The position numbers and the translations under genes are program-made. Shown one piece after another: positions 43,908 to 53,147 of a DNA stretch of 64,000 nucleotides (position 1 is its first letter; every line of letters starts with the position of its first letter). The notes below the pieces were generated by a model that worked only from the letters and a program-made list of their open reading frames with translations, did no database searches and had not been told where the DNA came from. The stretch comes from Asaia bogorensis (GTDB lineage: Bacteria > Pseudomonadota > Alphaproteobacteria > CACIAM-22H2). Where the stretch lies: NCBI GenBank assembly GCA_945901855.1, contig CAMDLT010000012.1, forward strand, positions 25,428-89,427, in the 5' to 3' direction.

Positions 43908-46631
43908 TCACGTCCCGATCAATTCTTTGAGCTGGCCGTCGCGTGCGGCCAGCTCGTCGTAGCTGCCATCCTGCACCAGGCGCTGCTCTGCAAAAACCAG
44001 CACGCGTTCGAACTGCGCCGCACTGGCCGTATCCTGGGTCGCCCAGATCAGCGTTCTGCCAGCACTTGCTTGGCGCAACGATTCGACCATGCGCACTTGC
44101 GCCGAGCGTTCGAGGGCCGCGACCGCGTCGTTGAGCACGAGCAGGTCGGGGCGCTTGGCGAGTGCTCGCGCCAGGGCAAGCTTTTGGCGTTGCGGCGCCG
44201 ACAGGCGCGATCCCGCCACACCGACTTGGAAATCGAGACCGATTTCGAAGACGCGTTCGCGCAATCCCAGCGCGTCGAGCACATCGCGGATCGCCGCTCC
44301 CACGCTTGCTTGGGCTTTGGCTTGGCCGTACGCGATGCGCCCGAACAGGATGTTGTCCTGGATCGAAATCGCGGCGTTGTAGGTGTCCGGATCGAAATAC
44401 GCGATTTTTTCGCGCAGTTTCTCGGGCAGCTTTTCGCGCAAAGCCCGGCGCGAATCGAGCACGCGCGCTTTGAACGCCGTGTCGATAAGGCCCAAACGAT
44501 GGCGCGCATCGACAAGCTTCAAGGGCAGACTCAGCAGACGCGCGCGATCTTCGCTTGCCATATTGGCGGGCATGCTGCCGTCGGCCAGCAAGGTCGTGCG
44601 GCCCAGCACGGCCTGGTAGAGCGGCAGATCGTCGGCGGCGATGAAACTGAAGCGGTCGAAAAACTCGTGTCCGGCAGGCAGGTCGGCAAACAGCTCGACC
44701 ATCGTTTCGGCGACCTTGCGCCCCATCAGGACCAATTCGTCCAGCAGTCCAGTTTCCGCCAGCACGCGCAGGAAGTCGGGCTGCGAAGCCAGCGAATCGC
44801 TGGCCAGGCCTGCATCGAGCGCCGTGCCGAACAGCAGATTTTCGGCGAGGGTCGCGTTGTCGTTGTAGCGCTCGGGGTTGAAGATTTCGACGAGACCCTT
44901 GAGCGCCGGATCGGGTTGCGTGCCGCCCAGGCGCTGGCGAAAGGCCGCGCGCGCGGTCAAAATCGCGTCGGCGACCGTGCGTTTTTTGTTCGGATCGATC
45001 TGGCCGCGCAGGCCCAGCAAGAAGACGTCTTCGGCCATGTCGACTCGGGCCAGAATTGCCGACGCGACGCGGTCGAAATCGGCCGCATCGCTTGCGCCTG
45101 CCGTCGCGTAGTCGATCCACTGCGCTTCGATATCCAGCGGAAGGTTGCCTGCCCGCGCCGCTTCGGCCAGCAGCTTTTCGCGCTCGGCGTTTTCGGACGT
45201 GGCCAGCACGCGCTGGCGCAGGCCGTAAGCGATATTGTCGCGCAGGCTGGCCGAGAAAATATAGGCGTTCGGACCCACATAGCCGAGCCTTGCGCCCAGA
45301 TCGGCGTCGGGTATTTCGGCATAGTCGCGCGTTCCGACGCGAAGGCTGCCCGACGATGCCAGATAAAGCCGCGCTAGCGTCAGCGCCATTGCTTCGCGCC
45401 CGCCGCCCGCAGGCCCCACGAGGGCCACATGCGTGCCGGGCTGGATCGTGAAGCTGACGCCTTCCAGCAGCTTTGTCTGGGCGTCTTCCTGCACGGCAAG
45501 CCTCGTCGCGACGATCGGCCCCAACAGCGGTTCGGCGGGCGTCTCGGCAGGCGCATGAAGGCCTTCGGGCAGCAGATTTTCGGGCTGGAACTGCTCGACG
45601 ACCTGTTCGTATTTCTGCTGTGCATCCTGGGATTGCTGGTAATAGTCGAGCAATTCCTTCCACGGCGCCGTCATGTCCTTGTGCGCGGCTAGGGCGGCGA
45701 TCAATGCACCCAGCGTCAACGAGCCTTGGATCACCAGATAGCCGCCGATCGCGTAGAACATCAGCGGCGCGCACTGGTTGAGCGTGTTGTTGATGAACTT
45801 GACCAGCGACTTGCGCTGGTAGATCGCAAAGCGGATCCGATAGACCTCGCCAAAGCGCGCCGTATAGTCGGCGCGCTCGTACGCGGCCGTCCCCAGCGTA
45901 CGAACCTCCTGGATGCCGCCCACGGTTTCCCCGATACGCTCGGAGATTTTGCGAACCGCTTTGACGCGCTCCTTGCCCAGCTCTTTGACGCGTTTTTGCA
46001 GGCGCGGCACGATATAGGCCTGGATCGGAAACAGCGACATCGCCGCAAACCCCATGACCGGGTTTTGCACGAACAAAAAGATTGCGATCGTCAGCAGCAT
46101 CCCGAACTGCATCAAAGGCTGCACAAAAGCATCGCCCATGAAGCCGCCAATCTGCTCCACTTCGGCCGTCAGCATCGGGATAAGCTCGCCCGAGGATGTT
46201 TTGCGGAAATGCGCTACTGGAAAACGCAAGATGCGCGCCATCAGAACGAAGCGCAGGCGACGCAGCAGTCGTTCGCCCAGCTTTCCTTTGAGCGAATTGA
46301 CGAACTGCTTGAGCCCGCCATTGACGAGCACCGCCAGCAAGAACAGAAAACACAGCCACATCAGGTAGCCGACCTGATCGGCGGAAACGAGCCCTAGTCC
46401 GCCAAGATCGGCCGGAAATTGGATCCCTTTGCCTTGGATCCCTTGGTTCATGATGTTTTTGGGCAGGTCGAGCGAAATGTAATAGAAGACCTGCGCCGCT
46501 GCCACGAGCGCGCAAATGAGCAGCGTGTCCTTGAGCGAAAAGCGGATCACAAAACCGTAGATCGACCGGTCGAGTGCGGCTTGTGGACCGACGGACGGGG
46601 CTTCGGGCGCGTTGGCGGAATTGTGCGGCAT
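43908..46631 (-). CDS. ABC-exporter-like protein with degenerate, expanded nucleotide-binding domain
   Basis: A 907-residue protein. Residues about 30-330 form an ABC-exporter membrane domain of six helices (RFPVAHFRKTSSGELIPML and VGGIQEVRTLG are standard exporter elements). The following 570 residues align with an ABC ATPase but nearly every catalytic element is altered: Walker A reads GPAGGGRE (406-413; Lys to Arg, Ser/Thr to Glu), the Q-loop Gln is Asn (VGPNAYIF), the signature is LSAPQRQ (810), Walker B ends in LVLNDA (Glu to Ala), and the H-loop His is Gln (WATQD). Between Walker A and signature there is about 300 residues of extra sequence in which the post-Q-loop motif appears three times (SLRDNIAYG 463, TLAENLLFG 594, SIQDNILFG 756). 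Probably a non-hydrolysing, regulatory transporter-like protein. Confidence 0.8.
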   Translation of the reverse strand: MPHNSANAPEAPSVGPQAALDRSIYGFVIRFSLKDTLLICALVAAAQVFYYISLDLPKNIMNQGIQGKGIQFPADLGGLGLVSADQVGYLMWLCFLFLLAVLVNGGLKQFVNSLKGKLGERLLRRLRFVLMARILRFPVAHFRKTSSGELIPMLTAEVEQIGGFMGDAFVQPLMQFGMLLTIAIFLFVQNPVMGFAAMSLFPIQAYIVPRLQKRVKELGKERVKAVRKISERIGETVGGIQEVRTLGTAAYERADYTARFGEVYRIRFAIYQRKSLVKFINNTLNQCAPLMFYAIGGYLVIQGSLTLGALIAALAAHKDMTAPWKELLDYYQQSQDAQQKYEQVVEQFQPENLLPEGLHAPAETPAEPLLGPIVATRLAVQEDAQTKLLEGVSFTIQPGTHVALVGPAGGGREAMALTLARLYLASSGSLRVGTRDYAEIPDADLGARLGYVGPNAYIFSASLRDNIAYGLRQRVLATSENAEREKLLAEAARAGNLPLDIEAQWIDYATAGASDAADFDRVASAILARVDMAEDVFLLGLRGQIDPNKKRTVADAILTARAAFRQRLGGTQPDPALKGLVEIFNPERYNDNATLAENLLFGTALDAGLASDSLASQPDFLRVLAETGLLDELVLMGRKVAETMVELFADLPAGHEFFDRFSFIAADDLPLYQAVLGRTTLLADGSMPANMASEDRARLLSLPLKLVDARHRLGLIDTAFKARVLDSRRALREKLPEKLREKIAYFDPDTYNAAISIQDNILFGRIAYGQAKAQASVGAAIRDVLDALGLRERVFEIGLDFQVGVAGSRLSAPQRQKLALARALAKRPDLLVLNDAVAALERSAQVRMVESLRQASAGRTLIWATQDTASAAQFERVLVFAEQRLVQDGSYDELAARDGQLKELIGT

Positions 46632-46832
46632 CGGCGTGCAGATTAGCCGCGTCTTTGCGACAGGAGCAAGAAATTGCCGACCGCCCTCTACCTGTAGAGG
46701 GTTTTTCGCCATAGCCCGCAATAAGTTGAAATCGGAGCGTCGGTTCGCGGTTTGCCTTGCTGGCAAGGGTAACAAAACTCGCCTAGTCTACGCGCCTTCT
46801 TGGCCGGTGGGACCGCTCAAACGGGGACGGCG

Positions 46833-48107
46833 ATGGCAGACATACAAGCGGGGGCGACCAAGCGGATTTTCCGCACCGACCGGCGCGTTCTGATCTACAG
46901 CCACGATACGATGGGGCTGGGCCATTTGCGCCGCTGCCGTGCGATCGCGCACGCGATGGTCGAGGCGGACAAGGACCTGTCGGTCCTGATTTTGTCGGGC
47001 TCGCCCATTATCGGGTCGTTTGATTTCAAGGCGCGTGTCGATTTCGTGCGCATTCCGGGCGTCATCAAGCTGCGCAACGGCGAGTACACCTCGCTCAATC
47101 TGCATATCGACATCGCCCAGACGCTCTCCATTCGCGGCTCCATCATTCGCCACACGGCCGAGGCGTTCGACCCCGATCTGTTCTTGGTCGACAAGGAGCC
47201 GCTTGGATTGCGCGGCGAAGTTTCCGAAACATTGGAATTTTTAAAGCGGCGCGGCGTGCCTTTGGTGCTGGGTTTGCGCGACGTCATGGACGATCCGGCG
47301 TTGCTGGGGCCCGAATGGAAGCGCAAAAAGGCCATCCCGGCGCTGCGCGATCTCTACGACGACATCTGGATCTACGGCTTGCCGCAAATTTGCGACCCCT
47401 TGGCCGGACTGTCGATCCCGCAGGCCGTGCGCAAAAAGATCAGCTACACGGGCTATCTGCACCGCATGATGCCGCAGGGCAATCCGCGCTCGACGGTCGA
47501 GATGGCGGAAGCGCGCGAACAGCCCTACGTGCTGGTGACGACCGGCGGCGGAGGCGACGGCGACGCCTTGATCGACTGGGTTTTGCGCGCTTACGAAAGC
47601 GGCGCCAGCCTGCCGCACCGCGCCTTGCTGGTGCTGGGCCCTTTCATGCAGTCGGAAAAACAGTCGGAATTCATCGAGCGCGCGGCGCGGCTGGGGCGCC
47701 GGGTCGAAGCGATTACGTTCGACGCCCACCTCGAACAGCTCATCACGCGCGCCTCGGGCGTCGTGGCGATGGGCGGCTACAACACGTTTTGCGAAATTCT
47801 CTCGTTCGACAAGCCGGCCGTGATCGTTCCGCGCGTGGCGCCGCGTCTCGAACAATTCATCCGCGCCGAACGCGCGGAAAATATCGGCCTTACGCGCATG
47901 CTGCCCGACGACGGCATCCGCGATGCGGGCGCCATGGTGGCGGCTTTGCGCAATCTGGCCGACCAAGCGCCGCCTTCGTCTGCGGTTATTCCGGGTCTGC
48001 TCGACGGGCTTAAAAATGTCGAACGGTTGCTGGCGCGCTGGTTGCCGCGCCGCCCGGCCGAACTGCCGACCCATATATCGGGCGCCAAATCCAAGATAGC
48101 AGGCTGA
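46833..48107 (+). CDS. MurG/GT28-like glycosyltransferase family protein
   Basis: A 424-residue GT-B protein. The N-terminal half has VLIYSHDTMGLGHLRRCRAI, the glycine-rich acceptor loop, and the C-terminal half has VLVTTGGGGDGDALIDWVL and SGVVAMGGYNTFCEILSFDKP, which is the donor-binding pattern of the MurG/GT28 superfamily. The start is ATG 46833; an in-frame ATG 11 codons earlier is possible. It is divergent from the ABC-like operon and converges with hldE. It probably transfers a sugar nucleotide-derived residue onto a lipid or glycan; substrate unknown. Confidence 0.8.
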   Translation: MADIQAGATKRIFRTDRRVLIYSHDTMGLGHLRRCRAIAHAMVEADKDLSVLILSGSPIIGSFDFKARVDFVRIPGVIKLRNGEYTSLNLHIDIAQTLSIRGSIIRHTAEAFDPDLFLVDKEPLGLRGEVSETLEFLKRRGVPLVLGLRDVMDDPALLGPEWKRKKAIPALRDLYDDIWIYGLPQICDPLAGLSIPQAVRKKISYTGYLHRMMPQGNPRSTVEMAEAREQPYVLVTTGGGGDGDALIDWVLRAYESGASLPHRALLVLGPFMQSEKQSEFIERAARLGRRVEAITFDAHLEQLITRASGVVAMGGYNTFCEILSFDKPAVIVPRVAPRLEQFIRAERAENIGLTRMLPDDGIRDAGAMVAALRNLADQAPPSSAVIPGLLDGLKNVERLLARWLPRRPAELPTHISGAKSKIAG

Positions 48108-48111
48108 AGCT

Positions 48112-49575
48112 TCAGCGCCCGATTTTGCGAATGGTGGCGGTCGTGCTCTGGCCCTCGACGAGTTTGGCGAGAACCACTTTGCCGCCCCAGCTTTCGACCT
48201 CTTTGGCGCCGACCACGTTTTCCTTGGTGTAGTCGGCTCCCTTGACCAGAATCTCGGGTCGCAGTTTTTTGATGATTTCGATCGGCGTGTCGTCGGCAAA
48301 GATCACGACCAGATCGACATGGCCGAGCGACGCCAGCACGGCGCCGCGCGCGGCTTCGCCCTGCACAGGCCGCGCGGGGCCCTTGAGGCGTTTGATCGAG
48401 GCGTCCGAGTTGAGGCCGACGACCAGCCGATCGCAGGCGCTACGTGCCTGGCCGATCAGCGACACGTGGCCCGGATGCAGCAAATCGAAGCAGCCGTTGG
48501 TGAAGCCTACGCGCAAACCCTGGCGGCGCCACACGGCAACTTGGTCCACGGCCTGTTCGAGCGTGACGAACTTGTTTTCGGTGGTGGCGATATCGTCGTG
48601 GCGCAGCGCGCGCACAAGATCGGCCGAATAGGCCACGGCCGTACCAAGTTTGGCGACCACCACGCTGGCGGCGACCGAGGCTAGTCTTGCGGCATCGAGC
48701 AGCGAAAGTCCGCCCGCAAGGGCCGTGGCGAGCGTGGCGATCACCGTATCGCCGGCCCCCGACACGTCGAACACTTCGCGCGCCAAGGCGGGCAGATGGT
48801 GGACCTTGCCCTTGGCGGGCACGATGCTCATGCCGTCTGCCCCGCGCGTGACCACGATCGCCTCGGCGAGCGTGGTTTTGAGCAGGCGGCGCGCGGCCTG
48901 TTCCACGCCCTTGTCGCCCTCGGCCGGCAAGCCGGTGGCTTCGGCGAGTTCGCGCCGGTTGGGGGTGAGGATATTGGCCCCTTTGTAGCGCGAATAGTCG
49001 CGGCCCTTGGGATCGACGATGACGATTCGCTTGGCGGCTTTGGCCGCCTTGACGATCGCGGCGATCTCGTTTGGCACCAGCACGCCCTTGGCGTAGTCGG
49101 ACAGCACGACGACCGCGCAGTCTTTCATCGCTTGCGTCACGAGCCGCGCGGCGTCTTCGGCGATCGAGGCGGCGACGGGATCGCTGGTTTCGCTGTCGGC
49201 GCGCAGCATCTGCTGGTGCCCGGCGACATAGCGGGTCTTGATCGTGGTCGGCCTGCCGCGCTCGACCAGCAAGTGCGGTTCCACGCCCTCAAGGCCGGCC
49301 ACCAAATTCAAGACTTCGCGCCCGGCGGCATCCTGGCCCACGACTGACACGAACTCGACCTGGCCGCCGAGGCCTACGATATTGCGCACGACATTGCCGA
49401 CGCCGCCCAGCATCGATTCTTCGCGCTCGATGCGCACGACCGGGATCGGCGCTTCGGGCGATATGCGCTCGGCCCGGCCGTACACGAAGCGATCCAGCAT
49501 CAGATCGCCGATGCACACGATGCGCGCCCCGACGAGCTTCGGCACCAAGGCCGCAAGATCGGCGTTGATCGTCAT
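48112..49575 (-). CDS. hldE: Bifunctional heptose-7-phosphate kinase / heptose-1-phosphate adenylyltransferase
   Basis: A 487-residue fusion of a ribokinase-type domain (residues 1-about 320, with DVSGAGDTVIATLATALAGG as the anion hole) and a nucleotidyltransferase domain (VGFTNGCFDLLHPGHV as the HxGH motif, about 345 on). It catalyses two steps of ADP-heptose synthesis for the lipopolysaccharide core. The ATG overlaps the gmhA stop as ATGA. It is the last gene of the six-gene operon. Confidence 0.95.
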   Translation of the reverse strand: MTINADLAALVPKLVGARIVCIGDLMLDRFVYGRAERISPEAPIPVVRIEREESMLGGVGNVVRNIVGLGGQVEFVSVVGQDAAGREVLNLVAGLEGVEPHLLVERGRPTTIKTRYVAGHQQMLRADSETSDPVAASIAEDAARLVTQAMKDCAVVVLSDYAKGVLVPNEIAAIVKAAKAAKRIVIVDPKGRDYSRYKGANILTPNRRELAEATGLPAEGDKGVEQAARRLLKTTLAEAIVVTRGADGMSIVPAKGKVHHLPALAREVFDVSGAGDTVIATLATALAGGLSLLDAARLASVAASVVVAKLGTAVAYSADLVRALRHDDIATTENKFVTLEQAVDQVAVWRRQGLRVGFTNGCFDLLHPGHVSLIGQARSACDRLVVGLNSDASIKRLKGPARPVQGEAARGAVLASLGHVDLVVIFADDTPIEIIKKLRPEILVKGADYTKENVVGAKEVESWGGKVVLAKLVEGQSTTATIRKIGR

Positions 49576-50192
49576 GCCGTCGGTCCCATCGGGTCGGGGC
49601 CGTCGGCGATGCCGAGCGCGAATTCGATGCCCCCGCACATCATCTGCCCGAGCGTGATGTGCATTTCCTGGATGCGCGACGTCGTATTCGACGGCACGAT
49701 CAAAACGATATCGGCCAGATCCTTGGCCTTGCCGCCGTCCTTGCCGGTCAGGCAGGCGACGACGATGCCCATCTTCTTGGCGACCTTGAACGCCTCAAGC
49801 ACATTGGGCGAGGCGCCGGACGTGGTGATGCCGATAGCAAGGTCGCCGGGTTTGCCGAGGGCTTCGATCTGGCGCGAGAACAGCCGGTCGAAGCCGATAT
49901 CGTTTCCGATGGCGCTGAGCGCCGAGCTGTCGGTGGTGAGCGCGATCGCGGCAAGCGCCCGGCGATTTTTGACGTAGCGGACGGTGAGTTCGGTTGCGAG
50001 GTGCTGCGCGTCGGCGGCCGATCCGCCATTGCCGAACAGCATCAGCTTGCCGCCATTGTCGAGCGTCGCGACCGCTTGGGCCAGCAGCTGCTTGAAGGCG
50101 GTTTTGAGGGCGCGGTGCGTGGCTTCGGCGACGGCGCGATGTTCGACGAACTCGGCCTCGTAGAAAAGATCGCTGTCGAACTGTCCGCTCAT
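49572..50192 (-). CDS. gmhA: Sedoheptulose-7-phosphate isomerase
   Basis: A 206-residue SIS-domain isomerase giving D-glycero-manno-heptose 7-phosphate, the entry step to ADP-heptose. It has MLFGNGGSAADAQHLATELTV (in part FGNGGSAADAQHLA), TTDSSALSAIGND, and ITTSGASPNVLEAFK. Partner of HldE. Starts inside the upstream glycosyltransferase stop (ATGA) and ends inside the hldE start. Confidence 0.95.
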   Translation of the reverse strand: MSGQFDSDLFYEAEFVEHRAVAEATHRALKTAFKQLLAQAVATLDNGGKLMLFGNGGSAADAQHLATELTVRYVKNRRALAAIALTTDSSALSAIGNDIGFDRLFSRQIEALGKPGDLAIGITTSGASPNVLEAFKVAKKMGIVVACLTGKDGGKAKDLADIVLIVPSNTTSRIQEMHITLGQMMCGGIEFALGIADGPDPMGPTA

Positions 50193-51382
50193 GTCGGTTT
50201 CCGCTTCGAAGCTTGCTGGAGAATCGCCTCGAATCGCCCGGCGATAGCCGCAATATCGAAGGTCTTTGCGGCGTAGTCCAGCGCCTTTGCGCCCATGGCT
50301 TCGCGCAGATCCGCATCCTCCGCCAAGCGCTTGGCAGCGGCAAGGAACGCGGGTCGATCGCCGGGGGCCGCTGCCAGACCAGCGCCCTCGCGAAGGACAA
50401 TGCGCGCGGCCAGATTCTCGGGCGGGATCGCGACCAGCAGCGGCCGACCCGCGCACAGATACGTGAGCGCCTTGGACGGCACCGAGAAGATGCCGGCATC
50501 CGGTTCCAGAATCGCGACCAGCACGTCGGCGGCGCCGAGCACCTCGCCCATCCGCGCGAAGGGCTGGAACGGCAGGATGCGCAAATTGGGCGCTTGTGCC
50601 TGGCGTTCGCGCAGCCATTCGGCGCCGAGCCCTTCGGAATTCACCACGACCGGATTGCCGGGCTGCGCTTTGGCAAGATCGAGCAGCAGGCTTGGATCGT
50701 GTTTGAGGCCGAGCGTGCCCGAATACAAAAACACCGTGCGGCCGACCAATCCTTGTTCGCGCGCCCAGGCGTTGTCGCGCGGCGCAAGCGCCAGCTCTTC
50801 GCGTGCCGCCCAGTTTTCGACCGTGTGGATGCGCGCACCAGCGATTCCCCACCCTTCGAGCAGCGGGCGGAAATCCTCGGTGATCGACACGACCGCGTCG
50901 GAAGCGCGCAGCAAGCGGCGCTCCTGCGCTTCGTACGCCATGCCGATCAGCGTTCCCGGCAGCGACAATTTGCGGCCCAAAATTTTGCGCATCGCGAAGC
51001 CGACGAGGTCTTGCAGCCAGTACACGAACCCGGCATCGGCAGCGCGCGCACCGCGATAGCTTGCGGCCTGCACGTCGAGCGGCGCATTGCCTGCAAGCAC
51101 GACGTTCGGCGCGAACGCCTCGATCGCTTTGGCCGCATGGCGGCCCAGTTCGCGCTCCTGGCGCCAGCGTTTGACGAAGCTGTGCTTGGCAAAGGGTTCG
51201 TCCAACGTCAAAAAGACCGTGTCGAACGCCGGCGGATCGTCCGCACGGCGCGCCAGCGGACCCTTGGGCGCCTGGAATTCCGGGAAGCACAGATGGCGCA
51301 CCGTGTGGCCGCGCGCCGCCAGCGCCCGCGACAGTTGTACCGGAAAAGCGTGTCCGGGAAAATCGTGGACCAGAATCCGCAT
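50189..51382 (-). CDS. GT4-family glycosyltransferase
   Basis: A 397-residue GT-B transferase starting MRILVHDFPGHAFPVQLSRALA. It has a FLYSGTLGLKHDPSLLLDLA donor-site strand and VAILEPDAGIFSVPSKALTYLCAGRP, the family glutamate-containing motif. Located between a methyltransferase and the heptose genes, it probably builds a surface glycan containing heptose. Overlaps both neighbours (1 nt upstream, 4 nt downstream). Confidence 0.85.
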   Translation of the reverse strand: MRILVHDFPGHAFPVQLSRALAARGHTVRHLCFPEFQAPKGPLARRADDPPAFDTVFLTLDEPFAKHSFVKRWRQERELGRHAAKAIEAFAPNVVLAGNAPLDVQAASYRGARAADAGFVYWLQDLVGFAMRKILGRKLSLPGTLIGMAYEAQERRLLRASDAVVSITEDFRPLLEGWGIAGARIHTVENWAAREELALAPRDNAWAREQGLVGRTVFLYSGTLGLKHDPSLLLDLAKAQPGNPVVVNSEGLGAEWLRERQAQAPNLRILPFQPFARMGEVLGAADVLVAILEPDAGIFSVPSKALTYLCAGRPLLVAIPPENLAARIVLREGAGLAAAPGDRPAFLAAAKRLAEDADLREAMGAKALDYAAKTFDIAAIAGRFEAILQQASKRKPT

Positions 51383-52314
51383 CAGATTTTTTTCGCGCGC
51401 ACGACCAGACAATCGCCGCGTCCGCGCCGGTTCCAGTGCCACAGCAGCGCGAACAGCAATCCGCGCGCGACCGCCATCAGCCCGGCGACCAGGATCGTTT
51501 TGCGCTGCAGGCGGATGGCGGCCGCTTGGTCGCGGCGCCACGCCCACGCGATGCAGGATTGCGCCGCCCACAAAGCGGGCGTGATGTTGGCCGAAGCTTC
51601 GAGCGCAAATCCTTCCTCGGCGAGAAGTTTTTCGAGCCGCTGGCGGTCGAAATGCACGATGTGGAACGGCACGTGCCAATTGACCCAGGCGGCGCCGAAC
51701 AGTTCGGCGAGCGCCGACTTGGCGTTGGGCAGGCTGATCCACACCTGGCCGCCGGGCGCCAGGATGCGCGCCACGTGGCGCAGCATGGCGCGCGGATCGG
51801 GCGCGTGTTCGAGCACGTTGGAGAGCACGCAGACGTCGTAGCGCTGCGGCGGCTCGAAATCTTCGACGAGCTTTTCGTGCACCGCGAAGCCGCCCGCGCG
51901 CGCCTTCGCGGCCGCGTGCGAATTGAGTTCGAGTCCCTCGGCCTCGAAACCGTTTTGCCGGTAGAGGCGCAAGCCCCGCCCCTCGTTGCAGCCGATATCG
52001 AGCAAACGCCCCGAACCTTTGCGCGCGTGGAACGAGATGTCGCCGTCGACCGCCAGCATCAGCCGGTAGAAGGGCGAGAACAGAAATTTCTCGCGCGCCG
52101 ACGCGTACCCGCTGTCGGTCTTGCCGCCGTAATTGTAGTAGCGCTCGTACAGCGCCTTGAGCGCGCCCTGGTCGGGGCGCGGAAAGGTCTGCTTGCCGCC
52201 GCACGCAGCGCAGGCATGGATGGCGTAGCGGCCGGGCGAGCCGAACCGGTTGTCGACGACATCGGCGCGTTCGAGCGTCGTTGCGGCCCCGCAAAACAGG
52301 CAGGGATCGTTCAT
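51382..52314 (-). CDS. Class I SAM-dependent methyltransferase with N-terminal zinc-ribbon-like cysteines
   Basis: A 310-residue protein. An N-terminal CLFCG...CAACGG pair suggests a small zinc ribbon, followed by the SAM-binding LLDIGCNEGRGLRLYRQNG and SNVLEHAPDPRAMLRHVA (Methyltransf_23 type), with a hydrophobic C-terminus near residue 280. This group methylates glycan or lipid intermediates in surface polysaccharide clusters. Overlaps the downstream transferase start as TGATG. Confidence 0.82.
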   Translation of the reverse strand: MNDPCLFCGAATTLERADVVDNRFGSPGRYAIHACAACGGKQTFPRPDQGALKALYERYYNYGGKTDSGYASAREKFLFSPFYRLMLAVDGDISFHARKGSGRLLDIGCNEGRGLRLYRQNGFEAEGLELNSHAAAKARAGGFAVHEKLVEDFEPPQRYDVCVLSNVLEHAPDPRAMLRHVARILAPGGQVWISLPNAKSALAELFGAAWVNWHVPFHIVHFDRQRLEKLLAEEGFALEASANITPALWAAQSCIAWAWRRDQAAAIRLQRKTILVAGLMAVARGLLFALLWHWNRRGRGDCLVVRAKKI

Positions 52315-53147
52315 CGCGAACGCTCCGCCTTCAGGCGTTCGTGAAGTTTGGCATCGACCAGGAAGCGGAACCACAAAGTCTGCAGAACGTAGAAGACGAG
52401 CCCTTCCTTGCCGTCGAGGAAACCGAGCTTGATCACGTAGCGGTAGAAGAACAGCAGGAACGCGCGCAGGAACAGGGGCGCGCGGTAGTACCAGCCGCGC
52501 GCCCGGCGCTTTTCGGCAACCGGATCGCCGGATCCGGCCTGGATCACGCCGTCGCCGCCCGGATGCAGAATTTCGTCGACCTCGGCATCCGCCCAGCGAT
52601 TGTGCCGGTTGGTCCATTCGCCGAGCGTCAGGCGGATATCGTCGATCATCGGATGGCGGAGTTTTTCGGTCCGGCCGTCGGCGCGGAAATGCTGGTCGTA
52701 TTTGCGTGCCTCGCAGCGCCCGCGCCCGGTGCGGAACAGCCGCATATGGTAGATCGGATACATGCCGCCATGCCGCAAAGCCCGGCCGTGAAAATGGACG
52801 AGGCGCGGAATGTAGAAACCGGCGATATCGTCCGCGACCGGTGCGGCCAGCAGGGCGGCGATTTCGGCGTGCAGTTCGGGCGTCAGACGTTCGTCGGCGT
52901 CCAGATGGAGCTGCCAGGGATATTTCAGCGCCAAACTGTCGATCGCCCAGTTGCGCTGCGCGCCGTAGTTCTCGAACGGATGATTTGCGATTTTCGCGCC
53001 GTTCGCGGCGGCGATGTCGAGGGTGCGATCGGTCGAGCCCGAATCGACGACATGGACGTCGTCGCTGAGCGCCGCTGCGGACGCGAGCGTGGCGCCGATC
53101 GTGGCTTCGGCGTTGAAGGTGAGGACGACGATCGAAACCGGGTTCAT
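52311..53147 (-). CDS. GT2-family glycosyltransferase (LPS core type)
   Basis: A 278-residue GT-A transferase. The start MNPVSIVVLTFNAEATIGATL is typical, the DXD-type motif is in LHLDADERLTPE, preceded by DSGSTDRTLDIAA and YGAQRNWAID. This resembles KdtX/WaaE-like core glucosyltransferases. A C-terminal hydrophobic stretch (FLRAFLLFFYRYV) may associate it with the inner membrane. 4-nt overlaps on both sides. Confidence 0.88.
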   Translation of the reverse strand: MNPVSIVVLTFNAEATIGATLASAAALSDDVHVVDSGSTDRTLDIAAANGAKIANHPFENYGAQRNWAIDSLALKYPWQLHLDADERLTPELHAEIAALLAAPVADDIAGFYIPRLVHFHGRALRHGGMYPIYHMRLFRTGRGRCEARKYDQHFRADGRTEKLRHPMIDDIRLTLGEWTNRHNRWADAEVDEILHPGGDGVIQAGSGDPVAEKRRARGWYYRAPLFLRAFLLFFYRYVIKLGFLDGKEGLVFYVLQTLWFRFLVDAKLHERLKAERSR

